From assembly GCA_049794535.1 (NCBI GenBank), contig JBARCX010000301.1:1-24293 (forward strand): a stretch of DNA of 24,293 nt, written 5' to 3'. How positions within the stretch are numbered: position 1 is the first letter of the stretch; each line of letters begins with the position of its first letter. This document shows positions 23,461-24,293 of this stretch, one piece after another. Below the pieces are notes generated by a model that worked only from the letters and a program-made list of their open reading frames with translations, had not been told where the DNA came from and searched no databases. Both the position numbers and the translations under genes were made by a program. The DNA comes from JBARCX01 sp049794535 (GTDB taxonomy: Bacteria > Pseudomonadota > Gammaproteobacteria > Xanthomonadales > Rhodanobacteraceae).

Positions 23461-23527
23461 AACCTAAGCTGCACCCGTCGCGACGGACAAACGCGACTTC
23501 ACGACACATTTCCAGGGAATGGAAATC

Positions 23528-24277
23528 ATGAAATACGCTTGGCTACTTGTGTGGCTGCTTTTCGGCGCGGGCTGTGCTTCGACACCGCCCGTCAAAGGCG
23601 AAAAAGTACCTGAAGCACATATGACGAAGGGGCAGATGCTGCAGTCCGACCCCAATCGCATGGCATCGCTTGAAATACGCGACAACCTAGCCACGCTTTA
23701 TGTGCTGATGGATAAGCTCTACAAACGCAACCCTGTCCAGTGGAAGAAAACCGGCGTTGCCACACAAGTCGAAGCAGAGGCACGCATCAAAGCCGCAGTT
23801 GAGGCACGCAAACCACTGCCAGAGTTAGGCAACCTGCGCGACATCGCGGCTATATCGCGTGCACTCGATCCCGATTTCAAAGGCGATCGCGTCGGCGCCT
23901 TGAGCTATGGCATGGCCGACATGCTGATTACCGCCCACGGCGGCAAGACCAATCTCTATCTGATTGATGGGCTCGATGCACAACTTTTATACAACGCCTC
24001 GCGAAACATCGAGATCGCGATGTGGATGCTCGCACAACGCAAGGACACCCATGGTCAGCCATTGCTACTTTCCAATGAACTGTCCGAGCATGGCCACAAC
24101 CTGAGCTTCGAACGCGAATTCGGCACCATCATTGGGCGAACTGATCTAGTTGCCGAATTCACCGCTGAAAAATACCGCCGCTCAGTCATCAACTATGTGC
24201 AGAGCTTCCTGGGCGGCCAATTTTTGCAGTTCCTGCCGGTGCAGGCCGTGTCTAGTGCCGCTGCCGGTGCGCAATAG
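23528..24277 (+). CDS. Putative lipoprotein of unknown function
   Basis: I do not recognise a named family. From the ATG at 23528 the protein has 249 residues: a short signal (MKYAWLLVWLLFGAG) with a lipobox-like cysteine at residue 16, though Gly at -3 is atypical, then a polar mature part. The mature protein is largely helical in appearance, with a charged region around residues 75-100 and an alternating Leu-rich segment NLYLIDGLDAQLLYNASRN near 151. It ends in a short hydrophobic stretch (LGGQFLQFLPVQAV). AGGGA lies nine bases before this ATG, while the ATG at 23519 directly abuts it, so 23528 is preferred. It follows parE after 163 bases and probably has its own promoter. The stop is 16 bases from the window end. 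Confidence 0.82.
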   Translation: MKYAWLLVWLLFGAGCASTPPVKGEKVPEAHMTKGQMLQSDPNRMASLEIRDNLATLYVLMDKLYKRNPVQWKKTGVATQVEAEARIKAAVEARKPLPELGNLRDIAAISRALDPDFKGDRVGALSYGMADMLITAHGGKTNLYLIDGLDAQLLYNASRNIEIAMWMLAQRKDTHGQPLLLSNELSEHGHNLSFEREFGTIIGRTDLVAEFTAEKYRRSVINYVQSFLGGQFLQFLPVQAVSSAAAGAQ

Positions 24278-24293
24278 CCAAAATAAATTTCTA

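Noticed and set aside
1..24293. Mobile elements, CRISPR arrays, toxin-antitoxin or defence genes, tRNA and rRNA genes
   Set aside because: None seen on either strand by reading; all long frames are housekeeping genes or their shadows.

Overview
The window reads as a chromosomal segment of a gammaproteobacterium of the order Lysobacterales (Xanthomonadales), most likely Rhodanobacteraceae (Dyella, Rhodanobacter or Frateuria type). This is inferred from the gene order pyrG-kdsA-eno-ftsB-ispD-ispF-truD followed by surE-pcm-yqaA-nlpD, from protein wording close to Xanthomonas homologues, and from moderately high GC coding bias. No database search was possible. Almost everything here is housekeeping. 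I see no phage, transposon, CRISPR array, rRNA or tRNA.

Layout. 33-377 (+): ArsC-family reductase, closed by a strong bidirectional terminator. 475-3065 (-): rlmE-ftsH with an ATGA overlap. 3149-3836 (+): yhbY and a small Mth938-like gene, divergent from rlmE. 3860-6973 (-): surE-pcm-yqaA-nlpD stress/envelope cluster. 7135-7680 (+): Smr-domain gene lying between surE and truD on the opposite strand. 7759-14283 (-): pyrG-kdsA-eno-ftsB-ispD-ispF-truD, with several stop/start overlaps. It joins CTP, KDO, glycolysis, divisome and isoprenoid genes. 14415-15025 (-): a VOC (PhnB-like) gene followed by a decayed YCII-family remnant. 15295-19255 (-): cyoABCD cytochrome bo3 quinol oxidase, without cyoE. 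19591-23364 (+): long-form Xaa-Pro aminopeptidase and parE. 23528-24277 (+): a lipoprotein of unknown function.

How the genes work together. kdsA supplies KDO for lipopolysaccharide and its CMP-KDO activation consumes the CTP made by pyrG. ispD (which also uses CTP) and ispF are consecutive-pathway MEP enzymes. ftsB and nlpD act in septum formation and daughter-cell separation. rlmE, yhbY and truD act on the ribosome or its RNAs, and ftsH, surE and pcm deal with damaged proteins and stress. cyoABCD is a terminal oxidase operon with its own terminator.

The parts that ordinary annotation would miss are non-coding or decayed: a symmetric array of four GACAT half-sites and a separate 52-bp compound palindrome between cyoA and the aminopeptidase gene; two interlocked 8-bp inverted repeats with pseudoknot topology after parE; a purine-rich intergenic repeat that also encodes the last residues of TruD; the YCII pseudogene; and a Gln-to-His change in the glutaminase motif of PyrG. 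I found no convincing novel multi-gene system.
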